A stretch of 33,207 bases of DNA from Candidatus Eiseniibacteriota bacterium (GCA_023129715.1 JAGMBO010000072.1:1-33207); one strand, 5' to 3'. Counted from the stretch's first letter, positions 1-9,598 are shown. The notes: generated by a model not told the origin, from the letters alone. Numbers and translations: made by a program.

Positions 1-771
1 GGGATCAGTTGCCGGCCAGCCAGCGTGACTCCCTGCCCGTTGTTCTTCCCGCTCCGAGTTCACAAACCGTCTAGCTCGGCCCCCAATGCAGGGAAGCCTG
101 TCAACCGCTCGGGCCCTGCCCTCCGCCAACTGCGCTCACCACTAGCCGTGACAGTGCCCCCTCTCGGCTCCCCGAGATGGATGGCTCGCAAACCGCTCTC
201 CGCTGTCGCGCTTGCTTGCCGGCCATTCCAACCAATTGCCTTGCTTCTCCTTAGGGTTATCGGTCAGCGCGCGCGGATCGGATTGGCAACCTGCACCATC
301 GATATGAGGGGATCGCGGTCCAAGGCAGCGTCGGCTCGCACCTCAAGCCTCCATCCGTCCGGGCGGCTGTGTCGTGGTCATCGACACCGCCCGGCCAACC
401 GGACTGTCCAAGGCCTGAAACAACACATCCAAGCTCAGTATCGGGCAGGAGCTCTTCCGGTACGAGGCACTCCTGCGATGGCAGCGAGGACGCCAGAGAC
501 TTGGTCGGGGCAGCTTCTCCGTCGGCTGCTAGGCCCCCGCGTGGATGGAGAAACGCGGCCTGAAAGATGTGGATGCGCGGCAGAACGAGAGGGTGCACTG
601 GCTGGCTCCTCCCCATTCCTGCCCGGCTCAGCAGACGGAACTGCGGAGCATGCAGGAACGCGCCCAGTCCGCCGGGAGTTGGCTCTGGTGTGTCTGGGGA
701 TTCAAGTGAATCCTGGCGTATGGAGCTGTCAGTCCTGACGACCGCATCGCCGCGTGCTTCCTGGAGAGGTG
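1..771. other. No supportable gene
   Basis: Open frames exist on both strands here, but they are arginine/proline-rich, overlap one another, lack convincing ribosome binding sites and show no family motif I recognise. The minus strand directly downstream of the methyltransferase remnant would be expected to encode the rest of that enzyme, but I cannot follow the fold beyond about position 772 in any frame. The stretch may be decayed coding sequence or true intergenic DNA. Confidence 0.5.
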
Positions 772-954
772 CCGCCGCCGGCACACCTCTATCGCGAGGG
801 GAGAGATGTCGATCCCGGTGACCGCACGCCCTTTCTGCTGCAGGTAGAGCATGGATCTCCCAGCACCACAGCCAACATCGAGAATCCGACCACGGACGCG
901 ACTGATCGCCTCACGCTCGTGCGGCGTCTACTCATCGTAATCATTGAAATACAT
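772..954 (-). pseudogene. Remnant of a class I SAM-dependent methyltransferase
   Basis: On the minus strand the frame from an ATG at 954 reads MYFNDYDE, then a TAG at 928-930, then continues in the same frame as TPHEREAISRVRGR and ILDVGCGAGRSMLYLQ, followed by GRAVTGIDISPLAIEVCRRR. This contains motif I of Rossmann-fold methyltransferases (DVGCGAG, SAM-binding glycine loop) and the acidic residue after beta-2 (GIDIS), in the right order and spacing. The TAG could come from a TGG tryptophan codon by one transition (inference). After about 772 the sequence no longer resembles a methyltransferase in any frame, so the C-terminal half is lost as well. It lies downstream of the M42 peptidase gene on the same strand. 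Because of the stop and the missing C-terminus I call it a pseudogene. The methyl acceptor cannot be told. Confidence 0.7.
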
Positions 955-1115
955 TGTCGTGTGGCCGATCACCGCGATGGTGCTATGCGGGCGTCTACGA
1001 CGGCAGATGCGAATGGTTCTGCGGGGCTGTGCGAGCAGCGCGCTGTGGACTCGCTGGAGGGCAATGCGGCGACACAGTCGAGCGCGATTCATCAGCGCCT
1101 GGTCGCCGCCCGTGA

Positions 1116-2177
1116 TCAGATGTCGGGATGGAACGATGTCTTCGCGTCGAGGCTGAGCACAAACTCCGCCATCAGCTTGGCCGCGTTGTCGAGATCATCC
1201 AGGTGGATGATTTCGGCCGGCGTGTGCATGTAGCGGTTCGGCACGCTGATCAGCCCGGTTGCCACACCGGTCCGCGAGGGCGCGATCACGTCGGCGTCGG
1301 TTCCCGTATGGCTCGCCGCCGCACATCGCTGGAACGGGATCTTCCACTTGCGGGCGACCTGGCGCAGGCGCCGCTCGACCAGCGGATTGATCGCCGAGCC
1401 GATAGCGATCTCGGGCCCCTTGCCGAGCTGCACGTCACCGAAGCGCTCCTTGGAGATGCCGGGCGTGTCGGTGCCGTTGGTCACGTCCGTCGCCACCGCC
1501 ACGTCCGGCTCCAGGTTGAAGGCCTGCAGCCGCGCGCCCCAGATACCGCACTCCTCCTGCACGGTGGAAACGCCGTAGACGGCCGCCTTCAGCTTCCGCC
1601 GGCTCAGGAGGCGCAAGGCCTCGGCCACGACCACTCCGCCCATCTTGTCATCAAGGCCGCGCGCCATGACGAAGCCGTTCTGCAACTCCTGGTAATGACT
1701 ATCGAAGGTGATCGTGTCGCCGACCGAGACATACTTCCCCGCATCCTTGCGGTTCTTCGCGCCGATGTCGATCCAGTGGTCCTTGATCCTCAGCTTGTCC
1801 TTGTCATCTTTCTGTTGCATGTGAATGGCGCGCCGACCGACAGCGCCCTTGACGACGCCCTTGTCGGTATGGATGTTGACGCGCATGGCGGGCAGGATCA
1901 TCGGGTCGATGCCGCCGATGGGACGGAAGTAGATGAAGCCCTCCTTGTTGATGTAGCTGACCATGAAACCGACTTCGTCGCAGTGGCCGGCCAGCATGAC
2001 GCGCGGCGAGCCCCCCGCATTCAGCACGGCCACGGTGTTGCCGTAGATATCGCTCTTCACTTCGTCGACGAAGGGCTCGACGTAGCGCTTCCAGATCTTC
2101 TGCGCTGGGGCTTCGAAGCCGGACGGACTGGGTGTGTTGACGAATTCTTCCAGAAAGGCCTTGGCTTGCCTGTTCAC
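1116..2177 (-). CDS. M42 family metallopeptidase (glutamyl/deblocking aminopeptidase-like)
   Basis: A cytoplasmic di-metal aminopeptidase of family M42 (the FrvX/CelM/TET group), 353 aa, a normal length for the family. The metal-site motifs are in order: AGHCDEVG near residue 63 (His and Asp), MARGLDDKMGG near 171 (bridging Asp), VQEECGIWGA near 206 (catalytic Glu and ligand Glu), ATDVTNGTD near 229 (Asp), and SHTGTDAD near 290 (His). TET-type members form dodecamers that trim peptides released by proteases; oligomerisation here is inferred from the family. The frame is open far upstream, but I chose the GTG at 2177 because GGAGG sits five bases before it and the family homology begins there. 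The gene is the last of the minus-strand block after four secreted-protein genes, but a 325-bp gap with its own promoter-like sequence suggests separate transcription. Substrate preference cannot be read from the sequence. Confidence 0.93.
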   Translation of the reverse strand: MNRQAKAFLEEFVNTPSPSGFEAPAQKIWKRYVEPFVDEVKSDIYGNTVAVLNAGGSPRVMLAGHCDEVGFMVSYINKEGFIYFRPIGGIDPMILPAMRVNIHTDKGVVKGAVGRRAIHMQQKDDKDKLRIKDHWIDIGAKNRKDAGKYVSVGDTITFDSHYQELQNGFVMARGLDDKMGGVVVAEALRLLSRRKLKAAVYGVSTVQEECGIWGARLQAFNLEPDVAVATDVTNGTDTPGISKERFGDVQLGKGPEIAIGSAINPLVERRLRQVARKWKIPFQRCAAASHTGTDADVIAPSRTGVATGLISVPNRYMHTPAEIIHLDDLDNAAKLMAEFVLSLDAKTSFHPDI

Positions 2178-2293
2178 GATGACCTCCGGTTGGGACGGCG
2201 GCGCAACCGCCGGATCGTGCGGCAGGGTCGGTGGGCGATCCCGCTGGCAGCGGACCCGTGTCAGCCGCGCATGTCGGCCAAGTAACGCAACGC

Positions 2294-2322
2294 AGCATAA
2301 TGGGCGACCCCGTTGAAGGCAA
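2294..2322 (-). promoter_or_regulatory. Possible sigma-70-type promoter of the M42 peptidase gene
   Basis: On the minus strand TTGCCT (2322-2317) and TATGCT (2299-2294) are separated by exactly 17 bases, each matching the consensus at four of six positions. Transcription would start near 2287 and leave a leader of about 110 bases. The prediction rests only on this match. Confidence 0.35.
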
Positions 2323-2389
2323 TTCCCAATCTCCCCGAGATGACGTGGGATCATGTCTCCTGGTGTTCCTCGATGCCGTGCGGGTGGAG

Positions 2390-2409
2390 TATTCCGGCGT
2401 GGCGGAATA
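2390..2409. repeat. Inverted repeat TATTCCG-(6)-CGGAATA
   Basis: Perfect 7-bp arms around a 6-base centre, in the gap between the 362-aa secreted-protein gene and the M42 peptidase gene, about 70 bp upstream of the proposed M42 promoter. It could be an operator or a weak factor-dependent terminator. No T-run follows on the minus strand. Confidence 0.35.
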
Positions 2410-2502
2410 GTCGGCATCGGCGATGATCGGCACCCGGGTTCGACAGGCTGCTCGGTGATTGAACGGTTGGCCCTTAGGCGAGCCCCCGCACACGGAGACC
2501 GG

Positions 2503-3591
2503 TCAGTCGACGTAGACGAGTCGGCGGGCAAGGGTCTGGCCGGCGACCGAGAGGCGGGCGAAGTAGAGGCCGCGGCTGACGGGCTCTCCGCGCTCATTGC
2601 ATCCCATCCATACCAGCCTGCCTTCTCGATCCGGTGCATGGCGATCGAGAAGCGTGCGCACCAGTCTTCCGCTTGCATCCAGGATCGCGATGCGCAGTGG
2701 CCCCGGGGATGCGAGTCGATACTCAAGCGCGACCTCCCCCGAGGCCGGGTTCGGGGCAACCAGCAGCCGCACGCGCGGATCTCGCCCGGAGGGCTCAGCG
2801 AGGCCCATGGCTGGACAAGGGTTCGGGTCGCAGCTACTCAACTCGTCGGCCCACATCCCACCCGCGGCGATACAGTCATCCTCGAGTAGCAACGAGCAGT
2901 CATCCCCGATGCAGCAGACCGCCGGCTGGGGACAGGGATTCGGGGAGCAGTCTTCGAGGAAATGCAGGAACGTTCCGCCCAGACCGGAGCATTCATTGGC
3001 CTGGACCACGAGACAGCCTCCATCCGCGAAGCAACAGGATCCTTGGGCGGGGCAGTCCGGGGAGATCACGACCACCGCGTCGCGGGAAGAGTCGGGAATC
3101 GGGAACCCGGCACGGTAGAACTCGATGTAGTCGAAGGTGACCGGCGTGGCCTGAGTTGCAGCCGAGGCCTCGAAGGTAATCGATGAGAGCGCTCCCGGAC
3201 CGGTGACCGTGTCGCCGCCGCAGATCGCCACGTGGGAGAAGAACACGGTGGAGTCGCCGATCTCGGGCCGCCACCAGGTGTTGTGGCAGAGATCGACTAT
3301 CAGCGATTCCTCCTGTACGGAGAGAAAAGTCAGCGCGGCCGGGTCGAAGCGAACAACGGCTTCATAGCCGTCGAAGCCACTGCCGGCCTCGTCGATCCAG
3401 AGGTAGAGCGTGAAGTTCGCACTGGGCCCCACACACAGCGTGTCGGGGTGGAGCGACACCGAGATGTCCCCTGCGGCGGGAGGGCAGAGGAGTAAGATAA
3501 GCGACACCGCCACGGGCAGCGCCCTGGATAGAACGAGTCCATCGAAAAGACAACTGCGCCGCGTGGCATCGTGGGCTGTTATCCCGCTCAC
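2503..3591 (-). CDS. Secreted protein: cohesin-like domain, two cysteine-rich repeats, FlgD-like C-terminal domain
   Basis: A 362-aa exported protein. The signal segment is at about residues 20-42 (hydrophobic AVSLILLLC, then PPAAGD). Residues ~43-174 form a cohesin-like beta-sandwich, with an FDGYEAVVRFDPAALTF strand and a GALSSITFEAS strand typical of the fold. Residues ~178-258 hold two tandem cysteine-rich units, each starting with a CC pair, containing a GG turn and ending in NPCP. They resemble the GACC-type repeats of other environmental bacteria (from memory, not searched). The last ~95 residues are the FlgD-like Ig domain (VAPNPASG, ILDASGRLVRTL, GLYFARLS). I chose the GTG at 3591 because GGGAGG lies six bases before it; an upstream ATG at 3609 would place that Shine-Dalgarno inside the gene. 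It is the last of the four secreted-protein genes in this block. There is no catalytic motif; a surface or scaffold role is inferred. Confidence 0.85.
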   Translation of the reverse strand: MSGITAHDATRRSCLFDGLVLSRALPVAVSLILLLCPPAAGDISVSLHPDTLCVGPSANFTLYLWIDEAGSGFDGYEAVVRFDPAALTFLSVQEESLIVDLCHNTWWRPEIGDSTVFFSHVAICGGDTVTGPGALSSITFEASAATQATPVTFDYIEFYRAGFPIPDSSRDAVVVISPDCPAQGSCCFADGGCLVVQANECSGLGGTFLHFLEDCSPNPCPQPAVCCIGDDCSLLLEDDCIAAGGMWADELSSCDPNPCPAMGLAEPSGRDPRVRLLVAPNPASGEVALEYRLASPGPLRIAILDASGRLVRTLLDRHAPDREGRLVWMGCNERGEPVSRGLYFARLSVAGQTLARRLVYVD

Positions 3592-3651
3592 TCCGCGCCT
3601 CCCAGACATCTGTGGCCGCAGGCCGAACAGCCGCGTCCAAATGACCGGGCC

Positions 3652-3681
3652 GGGGCGGCAGCTCTAGGCGCTGCCCGCCCC
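3652..3681 (-). terminator. GC-rich stem-loop between two secreted-protein genes
   Basis: An inverted repeat (GGGGCGGCAGC against GCTGCCCGCCCC, one bulged base, short loop) lies about 20 bp after the stop of the 1928-aa gene and 60 bp before the start of the next gene on the same strand. No U-tract follows, so it may be a pausing, mRNA-stabilising or factor-assisted element and not a classical terminator. Confidence 0.45.
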
Positions 3682-3700
3682 CGACTCACGGCAGCCCGGG

Positions 3701-6700
3701 TCAGTTCGCGACGATCATCTTGCGAGTGATCGTCCTCGCCTGTGTCTCCAGCCGGCAGAAGTAGAGCCCGGCACCGACCGGTTCACCCCGGTCGTCACAG
3801 CGGTCCCAGCGCACCGCGTGCATTCCCGCCGGCCACTCACCCGTCGCCAGCGTCCGCACCATCCGGCCGCCCACATCGTAGACCACCAGCTGCACCCGGC
3901 CCGTCTCCGGCAAGCCAAACGCGATCTCCGCCCCTCCCCGCATCGGGTTCGGACGGCTTCCCTGCAAACACACCTCGCTCGGCAGCACCGCCTCGGGATC
4001 GACCACCACGTCGCTCGGCGCGAGGAACAAGTCCTCGTTCCACGAATTACGCGCCGTCGCCTCCTCGAGCTTCAGCACCACCGCACCCGCGCGCTCACAA
4101 CGGAACCGCAGCTGCACCAGCTCGCCCGAGTGGCCGAAGGTCATCCCGTGCCCCAGTACCGCCGCGTTCACATCCGGCTTCCCTTGCGTTTCCATCACCC
4201 GGAAGAATACCTCTTCCGCATCCTCCACCAACGCACCCGCGTTCGACCCCAAGTAGCTGATCACAGCCTCGTCGTAGTCGACCACGAACCGCGTCCCCTG
4301 GACGATGCCTAGCTCGTCCTCCAGAACCACATGCACCACGAACTCACTGCCGACCGACAGCTCATCCGGAACCCGCAGCTCCAGCGCCACCGGCCCAGTC
4401 CGCGGCACATCCGGCAACCCAAACGGACCCTTCAGCGTCGGCCCCACCTCACCGTAGTTCAGCGCGAAGATCATGAGATCATCGAAGTCCACAGCGCCGT
4501 CCGGCTGCGGGATCCCCAGCCCGCTGTAGTCGTGGGTCGGACCGACGTCACACTCGGCATCTGACAGGGGGTCGGCGCGGTAGGTCCCCGAGAGCGCGCT
4601 GATGTCAGCCGTCCCCACGTACCCGTCGTAGGCAAGGTGCGGACGCACATCGCCCAGCCAGTAGTTCGTCGAGCGCGCCTCGTTGCCGTCACTCGCCTCC
4701 GGTCCGCTGTAGTGCAGTACGATGTCGTAGATGAACGCTCCGTAGTAGTAGATGTCACGGGCCACGATCGAGTGTGTCGCACTCGTCCCCGCACTCGTCT
4801 CGTCATACGCCTCGCTGCCTGCTCCCTCGTTCTGGGGATAGGCAGGCTCGCCTCCAGTGTATTCCGGGTAGTCTCCCCATGCGTTCCATCGGACCGTGAC
4901 CCCGTAGAAGTTCGTATCATGCCCCGTCGGGTTGTCCCAGCTCAGCTCCGCCTTCTGGTGGCCCGGCGCGGCCGTCAGACCCGTCAGCGGCGTCGGGACC
5001 GTGTTGTCCGACGTGATCACGTCACTGTCCGGTGTCGCCGGGTTCCCCATCGGGTCCGTCGCCGAGACCGTCACCGTCACGGTCCCGTCCGGCGTCGGGC
5101 AGTCCACGCTCACGATCGCGTCCGTCCAGGTCGCCAATCCGGTCCCCGAATCGTAGCTGTTCGGAGGGACCGCCGCACCAGCGCCGAGACCGACCAGGTT
5201 TGCTCTGATGTTCGGGATCCCGAACGTCGGGTCGTCGTCGATCACCGTCGCCGTGACCTTCGCCGCATCGGTGTCTTTGATGAACTCGTTCGTGTGCGTC
5301 AGCGTCACATTCTCGATTGCCACGCCCGCTATCGTCGGCACAGCCACGTCCACCTGGATCTCGCCGTCATCCTCATAGAACCCGCTCAGCGGCTGGTTGT
5401 TCTTATCTCGTACCGCCAGCACCGTCACATTCACCGGGCTCGTTCCCACGGCCAACCCCGTGAACGTCACCGTGAACAGGTCCCCGGGACCCGTCGCTCC
5501 GTCGATGTCGCCCAGGAGCACGCAGTCCACCGTCAGCTCGTTCGTCCCCGAGCTGGTCACATAGAACTGCGTCGCGTCAATGCCCGAGAGCAACGCACCC
5601 TGGCTCACGGCACCCGCATTCGTGCTCACCACCGCCCCGGCCCAGCTGAACTTGACCGAGTAGCCGTAGAGCAGGCCGCTGCCGCCGCCTAAGTACCGTA
5701 CCGTCACATCCCCGCCCGGACTCGCCGCCGTCAGCAACAGCGGATCCGGCAGGCACACGATGTTCTCGCCACCCGTCTTCCCGATCCATGGATCGTAGTC
5801 GACGTAGGTGCTGATCTCGTCGCCGGAACCGGGACCGACACCGCCCGGCCCAGTAGCATCGCCCCACCAACAGTGCTTCGCATCCACGGTGACCGTCGAG
5901 TAGTTATGACAGCCATCGCCGGCATTGTCGTAGATCGCATTCCACTCGAGCACGATCCCGGAAGCCGCCCCGTCGATCCCAACTCCGTGGCCCGTTCCGC
6001 CATAGCCACCATAGGCCCCGTCATTGTCGTGAATCCGGTTGTAGCGCGCGGTCACATTCGTGGGACCATCCTTGAGGCTGAGGGCACCTACCGACCAGCC
6101 AGAGCCGGCTACATTGGTGATCGCATTCCCTGAGATCGTCGCGCCCTCCGAAGCCACAAAGGAGATACCACCTTCCCGCGCGCCGTTGACCGTGTTGTCG
6201 GTGATCGTGGCGTTGTTGCTGCCAGGTGGGCCCATCCATGTGGCTCCCACCCAAATGCCGTGATCACCCGCGTTGGTAATAGTGTTCCCCTGGACCGTTG
6301 CGTGGTCTGACCCCCAGGCGATCCAAATGCCGTCACCGAGACCGTTTTCACTAATGCAATCCTTCACTGTGGCATACTGCGTCTTCATGAAATAGGGGGA
6401 ATACATGTTGCCAGTCCATCTAACGTTCTCGGCAGTAACGTGAGACAGCAGGGCCACGTCACCCCACGTGTAGTTCCGGAACTCTGCCATTACATACAAG
6501 CCGTAGCAGGCAGCTGTTACTGGCGTTTGTGTGAAGTTCTGAATGGTGAGGTTCTTGACCGTCACATTGCTTGCCGACACCCAAATGCCCGTACAACGGT
6601 TCTCAGTCTGCAAGGCTGTCCCATCAATGATGACGCCATCCCGGCTTTCGCCGATGAGCTCGAGTGATTCGTCGATGGTAACAAACCACCACTCCCCTGG

Positions 6701-9487
6701 ATGCCCGGGCCACTCTGTGGAGTTCGCGGTGGTGGCGCTGTATGTTCCGTTGGCAACGTTTACGGTGCTCGCACTGACCAGGTCGACACCTTCCTGGATC
6801 CGATTGGCAGCCCCCGTCTGTGGGCTATCATCATCCACGTTGAGCACGGAAAAGTCGCCCTGGAACCCCGGATCTGTGCTGCCATCCGCGCCGCTATTCA
6901 ACCACGGCGTATAGTCGACGTAGTCGCTGATCTCCGCGTCGACCCCGGTGGGCGTGTTCGTGCCCCACCAATTGCTCGAGGCGTCGACCGTCATCGTAGC
7001 GACCTGATTCTCGATACCCTCTCCGGCGTTTCCATACACTCCGTTCCCATGGAAGACGTTGCCTGTGCCAGCCGTCGCGTCAAAGTCCCCATTGTAACCC
7101 CACAGGAAGATCCCGTCTCCTTGGGTGACCTCATAGTCCTCACCAGAGTAGAACGTCTCAGTCGCCACGCCTGTCAGAAGATTCCCGGTGAACGTGTTGT
7201 CGTAGGCGCCCAAGTAGACGAAAACGCCGGCGAACTTGGCACCGTCGACGGTGTTTCCGGTGAAGGCATTGTCATGGGCACCAGAACTGACCCGGATTCC
7301 GGGACCGTTGGCGTTGGTGATCGTGTTGCCGGTCACCGTGTTGGAGTGACACTCGACGGAATCCCACGTGTTCTGTGCTTTGATTCCAGTGCCATCGCAA
7401 TCGGTCAGAGTGTTCCCAGTCACCAAGCAGCCGTTGCAACCGTCGAGCTTGATCCCCTCCTGTCCCGGATCGAACGTTCCAGAATCGGTGGAGATCGTAT
7501 TGCCCTCGATAACAGCCGACTGAGCATAGTAGCCGACAATCCCCCGGATGTTTCCGCTCAGTGCGTTGTTCCAGATGGTGTCGTTCACACAGTAGGCTGG
7601 GTTGGAAGACCTTGCATAGAAGAAGATCCCTGCACCGTCCTCATCCAGGTTATGGCCGGACACAATGTTGTCCCTGACCATCATGCCGTTGCTGTAGTTC
7701 TTGAGTACGATGCCCTGATACCCATTCCCGATACATGTGTTGCCGGAGATGATACCTGTTGGTGGATCAGAGGCCGTCTTGCCAATGATCTCAATCCCCT
7801 TCCCTGCATACTCACGGGCAGAATCGTACCATGTCCAGGGCATCTTGTTGTTCGTACATGTATTGCCAGTGATCGTGATTGCGCCCACGTAGTCGCCGAT
7901 GCTGATCCCAGTGTTGCAGTTGTCGACACACACGCAGTTGGTAATCGCGATTCCCTCGCTCTGCGTCAGCGAAGTACATCTCGCCTTGCCGCCTGCAATT
8001 CCGAAATACCCGCTATTCTGGACTTTGCAGTCGTCGATCAATACGTTCTTGCCATTCTGGATCGCGATTCCCCTGACATCATCCTGCCCGTCCAAGCCAG
8101 GGTCAACGAACTCGACGTACCCACCCCCACCAGGAGGGTTGAGCCCGGCGTTCTTGACTGTGAATCCTCTGAAGACGACGTCCTCAATCACCTCGTCGGC
8201 ACTTCCGTAGCCTGTGATCAACACTCCTCCCCGGCTGGCGTACGAGCTACTGCACCCTGAGTAGTGCCAATAAGGCATCAAGCCGTCGAGATCGATGATG
8301 CTCTGATCGATGCCGGATCCCTCGATGGTGAGATTGTCCGTGGTGACATGGATGTACTCGGCATAGATGCCATCCGCAACGCTGATAACATCCGCCGAGA
8401 GCGCCGCATCAATTGCTTCTTGGATGTACGTGTAGTGGTCAGACGCGGGATCCCAGTCGACCTTCAGGTACCAGATGTTCCCGGTGCCCTCAGCCGTGGG
8501 CTCGTCCCGTTCGGACGTGTAGAAGAGGTAGCTTGTCCCTCCGTTGTCGGTGAAACCGATCGGCCACATGTCGACCCAGACATTCGATCCATACTGGCCC
8601 TCGACGACGGCAAGCTCGTCGCCGTCGAAGAAGGTCCCATCGAGGATCGTGCCCGTCCAGCCAACGATCCACTGCCGTCCACCGGAGTACGGCGCGCAGT
8701 GGAACACGTAGTTCGAGCCAACCTTGTAGAGCGTCGGGTCGTAGTAGCCGGCAATCGTCTTGCTGTCGACAAGGTCCCACTCCGTATCGCCAGCATCGTA
8801 CTGGTAGATGTAGTAGGTGCCTGCCGAACCCAGCGCCAGGTAGAGGTTCCCGCCGTCCACGAAGAAATGACCGAGCCCCCCCGTCAAGCCGCTGGCCACC
8901 TCCAGCGGTGTGCTGAAGGATGCCGGGTTCGTCGGCGTCGATGAGTGCATGGTGTGGTAGCCGCCCGAGGCCTCGAGGATCCAGAGCTTGTTGTCGAAGA
9001 CGACCTCGTCATGATGGCCCTGCCCGGCACTCATCCCGGTCACGAACGGGCCGACCTCGTTCCATGAGCCGTCGTAGTACCATCCATAGAGGTCACAGGA
9101 TCCTCCGACGTCAATCGTCATGAAGCACCAGACATCGTCATCGAAGTAGGCGGCACCGGTTTCACCCATGTATCCAGCGGCGTTGTGCACTCCCGATACC
9201 ACTGTGGCGGTTGCGTCGTCGAGGTCAGCGACGCTGGAAGCCTTCTTGTAGTACGCAACATAGTCGTTGACGTCCGGATTCTGGCTCGAGTAGGGCCCCG
9301 TCACACTCGCCGACCGGCCGTAGAAGAGCCAGTAGTCGGTACCGTCGTAGACGATCGACTGGGCGCGCTCGTAGAATCCGTTGGCTGTCACCTGAACCGG
9401 CTGGCTCACTTCAAGAGTTGCTGCCTGCGCCAGGCCTCCTCCAAGAATCAGCAAACTGCACGCCAAGATCACTAGCAAGTGTCTCAT
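3701..9487 (-). CDS. Giant secreted beta-propeller/beta-helix protein with cohesin-, FN3-, dockerin- and FlgD-like modules
   Basis: A 1928-aa exported protein with signal peptide MRHLLVILACSLLILGGGLAQA. Residues ~24-350 look like the bladed propeller of glycosidase-like folds (repeated Y-D-G-x-x-Y/W-F-Y strands), with no assignable catalytic triad. Residues ~352-850 and ~895-1235 are two right-handed parallel beta-helix (NosD/PbH1) domains built of GNTIT-, N-A/G-I-x-G-type rungs, each closed by a WWG motif and YVDY-x-PW. Then come a cohesin-like domain (~1240-1382), an Ig-like domain (~1383-1500), an FN3-like domain with YPEY (~1500-1615), a dockerin-like segment (~1612-1682, ECDVGP then FDDLMIFALNYGE), a second cohesin-like domain (~1695-1832) and a FlgD-like domain (~1833-1928). 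The ATG has GAGGAG six bases upstream. Beta-helices of this kind often bind or cleave polysaccharides, so glycan binding is an inference. Base composition falls in the beta-helix part. Confidence 0.88.
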   Translation of the reverse strand: MRHLLVILACSLLILGGGLAQAATLEVSQPVQVTANGFYERAQSIVYDGTDYWLFYGRSASVTGPYSSQNPDVNDYVAYYKKASSVADLDDATATVVSGVHNAAGYMGETGAAYFDDDVWCFMTIDVGGSCDLYGWYYDGSWNEVGPFVTGMSAGQGHHDEVVFDNKLWILEASGGYHTMHSSTPTNPASFSTPLEVASGLTGGLGHFFVDGGNLYLALGSAGTYYIYQYDAGDTEWDLVDSKTIAGYYDPTLYKVGSNYVFHCAPYSGGRQWIVGWTGTILDGTFFDGDELAVVEGQYGSNVWVDMWPIGFTDNGGTSYLFYTSERDEPTAEGTGNIWYLKVDWDPASDHYTYIQEAIDAALSADVISVADGIYAEYIHVTTDNLTIEGSGIDQSIIDLDGLMPYWHYSGCSSSYASRGGVLITGYGSADEVIEDVVFRGFTVKNAGLNPPGGGGYVEFVDPGLDGQDDVRGIAIQNGKNVLIDDCKVQNSGYFGIAGGKARCTSLTQSEGIAITNCVCVDNCNTGISIGDYVGAITITGNTCTNNKMPWTWYDSAREYAGKGIEIIGKTASDPPTGIISGNTCIGNGYQGIVLKNYSNGMMVRDNIVSGHNLDEDGAGIFFYARSSNPAYCVNDTIWNNALSGNIRGIVGYYAQSAVIEGNTISTDSGTFDPGQEGIKLDGCNGCLVTGNTLTDCDGTGIKAQNTWDSVECHSNTVTGNTITNANGPGIRVSSGAHDNAFTGNTVDGAKFAGVFVYLGAYDNTFTGNLLTGVATETFYSGEDYEVTQGDGIFLWGYNGDFDATAGTGNVFHGNGVYGNAGEGIENQVATMTVDASSNWWGTNTPTGVDAEISDYVDYTPWLNSGADGSTDPGFQGDFSVLNVDDDSPQTGAANRIQEGVDLVSASTVNVANGTYSATTANSTEWPGHPGEWWFVTIDESLELIGESRDGVIIDGTALQTENRCTGIWVSASNVTVKNLTIQNFTQTPVTAACYGLYVMAEFRNYTWGDVALLSHVTAENVRWTGNMYSPYFMKTQYATVKDCISENGLGDGIWIAWGSDHATVQGNTITNAGDHGIWVGATWMGPPGSNNATITDNTVNGAREGGISFVASEGATISGNAITNVAGSGWSVGALSLKDGPTNVTARYNRIHDNDGAYGGYGGTGHGVGIDGAASGIVLEWNAIYDNAGDGCHNYSTVTVDAKHCWWGDATGPGGVGPGSGDEISTYVDYDPWIGKTGGENIVCLPDPLLLTAASPGGDVTVRYLGGGSGLLYGYSVKFSWAGAVVSTNAGAVSQGALLSGIDATQFYVTSSGTNELTVDCVLLGDIDGATGPGDLFTVTFTGLAVGTSPVNVTVLAVRDKNNQPLSGFYEDDGEIQVDVAVPTIAGVAIENVTLTHTNEFIKDTDAAKVTATVIDDDPTFGIPNIRANLVGLGAGAAVPPNSYDSGTGLATWTDAIVSVDCPTPDGTVTVTVSATDPMGNPATPDSDVITSDNTVPTPLTGLTAAPGHQKAELSWDNPTGHDTNFYGVTVRWNAWGDYPEYTGGEPAYPQNEGAGSEAYDETSAGTSATHSIVARDIYYYGAFIYDIVLHYSGPEASDGNEARSTNYWLGDVRPHLAYDGYVGTADISALSGTYRADPLSDAECDVGPTHDYSGLGIPQPDGAVDFDDLMIFALNYGEVGPTLKGPFGLPDVPRTGPVALELRVPDELSVGSEFVVHVVLEDELGIVQGTRFVVDYDEAVISYLGSNAGALVEDAEEVFFRVMETQGKPDVNAAVLGHGMTFGHSGELVQLRFRCERAGAVVLKLEEATARNSWNEDLFLAPSDVVVDPEAVLPSEVCLQGSRPNPMRGGAEIAFGLPETGRVQLVVYDVGGRMVRTLATGEWPAGMHAVRWDRCDDRGEPVGAGLYFCRLETQARTITRKMIVAN

Positions 9488-9598
9488 GACGGTCTCCTCC
9501 TCTGTACAGTGCGAATGGCGGGAGATCCTTGCTGCACCGGCTTCCCCGATTCGGACAGCCGAACAGGCGCGCCCCCCTTGTGCCCCCTTCTATGCGCC

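Noticed and set aside
1128-2285. Long plus-strand open frame opposite the M42 peptidase gene
   Set aside because: It mirrors a gene with clear metal-site motifs. Its own product is arginine/histidine/aspartate-rich without homology, as expected for the antisense of a GC-rich gene.
2178-2759. N-terminal extension of the M42 peptidase
   Set aside because: It would overlap the 362-aa gene and give a 547-aa protein, far longer than the family, while a GGAGG-GTG start fits at 2177.
6701-8260. 519-codon plus-strand open frame inside the 1928-aa gene
   Set aside because: It is antisense to the beta-helix repeats. The regularity of the repeats keeps the opposite frame open; no motif or ribosome site supports it.
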